DNA of 64,000 bases from Sphingomonas sp. JUb134 (GTDB lineage: Bacteria; Pseudomonadota; Alphaproteobacteria; Sphingomonadales; Sphingomonadaceae), in assembly GCF_004341505.2 (NCBI RefSeq), contig NZ_SLYP02000001.1, forward strand, positions 2,938,501 to 3,002,500. Direction: 5' to 3'. Positions 61,795 through 64,000 of the stretch are shown here, piece after piece. Made by a program: the position numbers and the translations under genes. Position 1 is the stretch's first letter. Each line of letters begins with the position of its first letter. Below the pieces are notes generated by a model that was not told the origin of the DNA, searched no databases, and saw only the letters and a list, made by a program, of their open reading frames with translations.

Positions 61795-63639
61795 TTACCA
61801 CCCCTGGGGCTTGCCCTTGTTCTGCTGGTCCAGCCACTTCTTGAGCGGCGCGAAATAGTCGACCAGCGCCTTGCCGCTCATCTCGCGGGTGCCGGTGAAC
61901 GCCTGCAGCGCCTCCGGCCAGGGCTTGGAGGCACCCATCTCCAGCATCTTGTTCAGCCGAGCGCCGACCTCCTTGTTGCCGAAGAAGGAGCAGCGGTGCA
62001 GCGGGCCCTTCCAGCCGGCCTGATCGCACGCCGCCTTGTAGAACTGGAACTGCAGGATGCGCGCCAGGAAGTAGCGGGCGTACGGGGTGTTGCCGGGAAT
62101 GTGGTACTTGCCGCCCGGATCGAAGCGGCTTTCGTCACGCGCCACCGGCGGCACGATGCCCTGGTACTGGAGGCGCAGCGCGTCCCAGCCCTTCTGATAC
62201 TCGCCGGTCGGGATCTGGCCGGAGAAGACGCCCCAGCGCCACTTGTCCATCAGCAGGCCGAACGGCAGGAACGCAACCTTGTCCATCGCCTGGCGGAGCA
62301 GGAGGCCGATGTCCTTCTCGGCGCCCGGCACCTGCGCGCGATCGAGCAGGTTGATGTTCACCAGATAGTCCGGCGTGATCGACAGCGCGACGAAGTCGCC
62401 GATCGCCTCGTGGAAGCCGTCGTTGGCGCCGTTCATGTAGAGGAACGGCTGCCGGTTGTAGGCGCGCTGGTAGTAGTTGTGCCCAAGCTCATGGTGGATC
62501 GTGACGAAGTCGTCCGAGTTCACCTTGGTGCACATCTTGATGCGGATGTCGTCCTTGCTGTCGATGTCCCAGGCGGAGGCGTGGCAGATCACCTCGCGGT
62601 CGGCCGGCTTCACGATCTGCGAACGCTGCCAGAAGGTCTCGGGCAACGGTGCAAAACCGAGCGAGGAGTAGAAGCCCTCGCCCGCCTTCACCATCTTCAC
62701 CGGATCGTAGTTCTTGGCCTTCAGCAGGTCGCCGATGTCGTAGCCGAGGTCACCCGTGCCCGCGGGGGCGACCACGTCATAGATGTTGCCCCATTCCTGC
62801 GCCCACATGTTGCCCAGCAGGTCGGCACGGATCGGGCCGGTCTTCGCCTGGACGGCGTCGCCATACTTCTCGTTCAGCTTCCAGCGGACATAGGTGTGGA
62901 GCGACAGGTAGAGCGGCTCGACCTCCTTCCACAGCTTGTCGGCCATCTGCGCGAACTGCTCGGGCGGCATGTCGTAGCCCGAGCGCCACATCGCGCCGAC
63001 GTCGGAGAAGCCGAGCTCCTTCGCGCCCTCATTGGCGATGCCCACCATCTGGGCATAGTCCTTGCGCATCGGTGCGCCGACATTGTCGTGCCAGCTGACC
63101 CACATCTCCTTGAGCTCATTGGGGTCGCGGCTGCTGCCCATCGCCGCCTCGATGTCCGATCCGTTGATCGGCTGGCCACCCTTGGTGCCCCGGCCCTTGC
63201 CATAGGAGGATGCCATGCGGGTGCTGATGTCGGACAGCTGCTGGGCGGCCCCCGGCCGGGTCGGGGCGGGCAGCGTGAGGCCGTTCTTCAGGATGTCGAG
63301 CTTGCGGCGGGTGTCGTAGGACAGGCCCTTCACGCCGTCGAACTTCGCCGCCTCGAGTGCGTAGCGCACGCCCATCTCGGTGCCGATCGCGCCGGACTTT
63401 GCGGCCAGCGCATCGGTGTCGTCGGTGATGTAGGTCGCGTTCACCCACGCGATGCGCGAGGCGTCGAGCGAATAGTCGGCAAACTCCTTCTCGGCGCGCG
63501 CGACCAGCGCGTCGGCATCGGCGGCCGTCGGAGCGGCGGTGCTGGCGGCGGGTGCAGCAGGTGCGGTCTGCGCAAACGCCGGTGCAGCAGCGGCAAGCGA
63601 GAGGGCGACGGCAAGCGTCGAGGCAGCGGTACGGAACAT
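61795..63639 (-). CDS. M2-family metallopeptidase (peptidyl-dipeptidase A/ACE-like), exported
   Basis: A 614-residue zinc dipeptidyl carboxypeptidase, the bacterial relative of angiotensin-converting enzyme. It has a signal peptide (cleavage near AFAQ, residue 24), an Ala/Pro/Thr linker, and the catalytic HHELGHNYY with zinc ligands H383 and H387, general base E384 and third ligand E411 (GFHEAIGDF). The late HIPGNTPYARYFLARILQFQ is also characteristic. It removes C-terminal dipeptides in the periplasm. The ATG giving the signal peptide is chosen. Confidence 0.93.
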   Translation of the reverse strand: MFRTAASTLAVALSLAAAAPAFAQTAPAAPAASTAAPTAADADALVARAEKEFADYSLDASRIAWVNATYITDDTDALAAKSGAIGTEMGVRYALEAAKFDGVKGLSYDTRRKLDILKNGLTLPAPTRPGAAQQLSDISTRMASSYGKGRGTKGGQPINGSDIEAAMGSSRDPNELKEMWVSWHDNVGAPMRKDYAQMVGIANEGAKELGFSDVGAMWRSGYDMPPEQFAQMADKLWKEVEPLYLSLHTYVRWKLNEKYGDAVQAKTGPIRADLLGNMWAQEWGNIYDVVAPAGTGDLGYDIGDLLKAKNYDPVKMVKAGEGFYSSLGFAPLPETFWQRSQIVKPADREVICHASAWDIDSKDDIRIKMCTKVNSDDFVTIHHELGHNYYQRAYNRQPFLYMNGANDGFHEAIGDFVALSITPDYLVNINLLDRAQVPGAEKDIGLLLRQAMDKVAFLPFGLLMDKWRWGVFSGQIPTGEYQKGWDALRLQYQGIVPPVARDESRFDPGGKYHIPGNTPYARYFLARILQFQFYKAACDQAGWKGPLHRCSFFGNKEVGARLNKMLEMGASKPWPEALQAFTGTREMSGKALVDYFAPLKKWLDQQNKGKPQGW

Positions 63640-63695
63640 GGAACCCCCGGGTACGGAACGAATGCGCGCAACCTGCGCGCCCGCCCCGCCCGCGG

Positions 63696-64000
63696 TCAAG
63701 CGCCCAGGAAGTCCGCGATCGCCTGGCCCAGCTCCGGCTTGGTCACCGCGCTCATGTGCCCGCCCGGGACTTCGCGCAGCGTGGCGTTCGGCAGCAAGTC
63801 CGCGAGCGCGGCATGGCTGCCGTTGTCGCTGTCCTCCTCGCCCGCGACCACCAGCGTCGGCTGTTGGATCGCGGCGATCGCCTCGCGAGACGTATCCACG
63901 AAGGTGTCGAGGATGCCGAGCAGCGCGATCGGATCGCCCTTGGTGGTCTTCAGGAAAGCCTCGGCGAGCCACTCCGGTGTCCCACGTTCGTGCTTGCCGA
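63696..64000 (-). CDS. Alpha/beta hydrolase, C-terminal part (partial)
   Basis: The last 100 or so residues of an alpha/beta hydrolase whose start lies outside the window. Visible are the strand QQPTLVVAGEEDSDNGSHAA with the likely acidic catalytic residue, and LREVPGGHMSAVTKPELGQA with the catalytic histidine in GGH. The nucleophile elbow is outside, so subclass and substrate cannot be judged. It precedes the M2 peptidase gene on the same strand by 56 bases and may be co-transcribed with it. Confidence 0.8.
   Translation of the reverse strand, partial: GKHERGTPEWLAEAFLKTTKGDPIALLGILDTFVDTSREAIAAIQQPTLVVAGEEDSDNGSHAALADLLPNATLREVPGGHMSAVTKPELGQAIADFLGA

Overview
This is a 64 kb stretch of chromosome from a high-GC alphaproteobacterium, most likely a Sphingomonas-type member of the Sphingomonadaceae. 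The evidence is a DivL-type pseudo-histidine kinase, a CC0125/CC1285-family lipoprotein, AddAB instead of RecBCD, system-I cytochrome c maturation, TonB receptors of the Xanthomonas/Caulobacter class, and a perfect GGAAC-N16-CGTT promoter of the alphaproteobacterial general stress sigma factor EcfG. I see no insertion sequences, prophage, CRISPR array or integration scar. Genes are densely packed, with many 4-base ATGA stop/start overlaps.

Layout. 0-2.4 kb: queE-queC (queuosine), a DUF4142 protein and tRNA-Met. 2.4-6.4 kb: a 2H phosphoesterase behind kup, divergent alanine dehydrogenase, and a stress-promoter-driven DUF3072 protein. 6.5-12.2 kb: metabolic and regulatory pairs (alpha/beta hydrolase, GH27 glycosidase, Lrp/AsnC with an EamA exporter, SDR with AraC). 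12.2-17.1 kb: the ccmCDEFGHI operon, every junction overlapping and no ccmAB. 17.3-19.6 kb: a leucine-type dehydrogenase, tRNA-His, a prolyl 4-hydroxylase and two very small overlapping genes. 19.8-28.4 kb: an outer-membrane uptake region with a beta-helix lipoprotein plus TonB receptor operon behind four PhoB half-sites, a divergent cytochrome c, and a second TonB receptor behind an inverted repeat and a perfect TATAAT. 28.8-34.9 kb: PQQ sugar dehydrogenase, tRNA-Val, HU, Lon with a sigma32-like promoter, and an M1 peptidase. 35-45.5 kb: an EAL protein with degenerate GGDEF, moaA-nadK, tRNA-Asn, secA, argJ and an inositol-phosphatase family enzyme.

45.5-56.8 kb holds one long operon transcribed leftwards: divL, tsaE, amgK, murU, addB, addA, trxA. 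It joins cell-cycle signalling, t6A tRNA modification, peptidoglycan sugar recycling and double-strand break repair. 57-64 kb: ahcY behind a perfect palindrome, YqgE, a peroxiredoxin, a lysine/serine-rich small protein with an EcfG-like promoter, AMP nucleosidase, an M2 peptidase, and the end of an alpha/beta hydrolase.

Most of the window is ordinary housekeeping sequence. The parts most worth a second look are the Pho-box lipoprotein/TonB operon, the Tyr-for-His kinase, the two tiny genes at 19.3-19.6 kb, and several well-defined promoter or operator sites (EcfG, sigma32, the ahcY palindrome, and the inverted repeat before the second TonB receptor).
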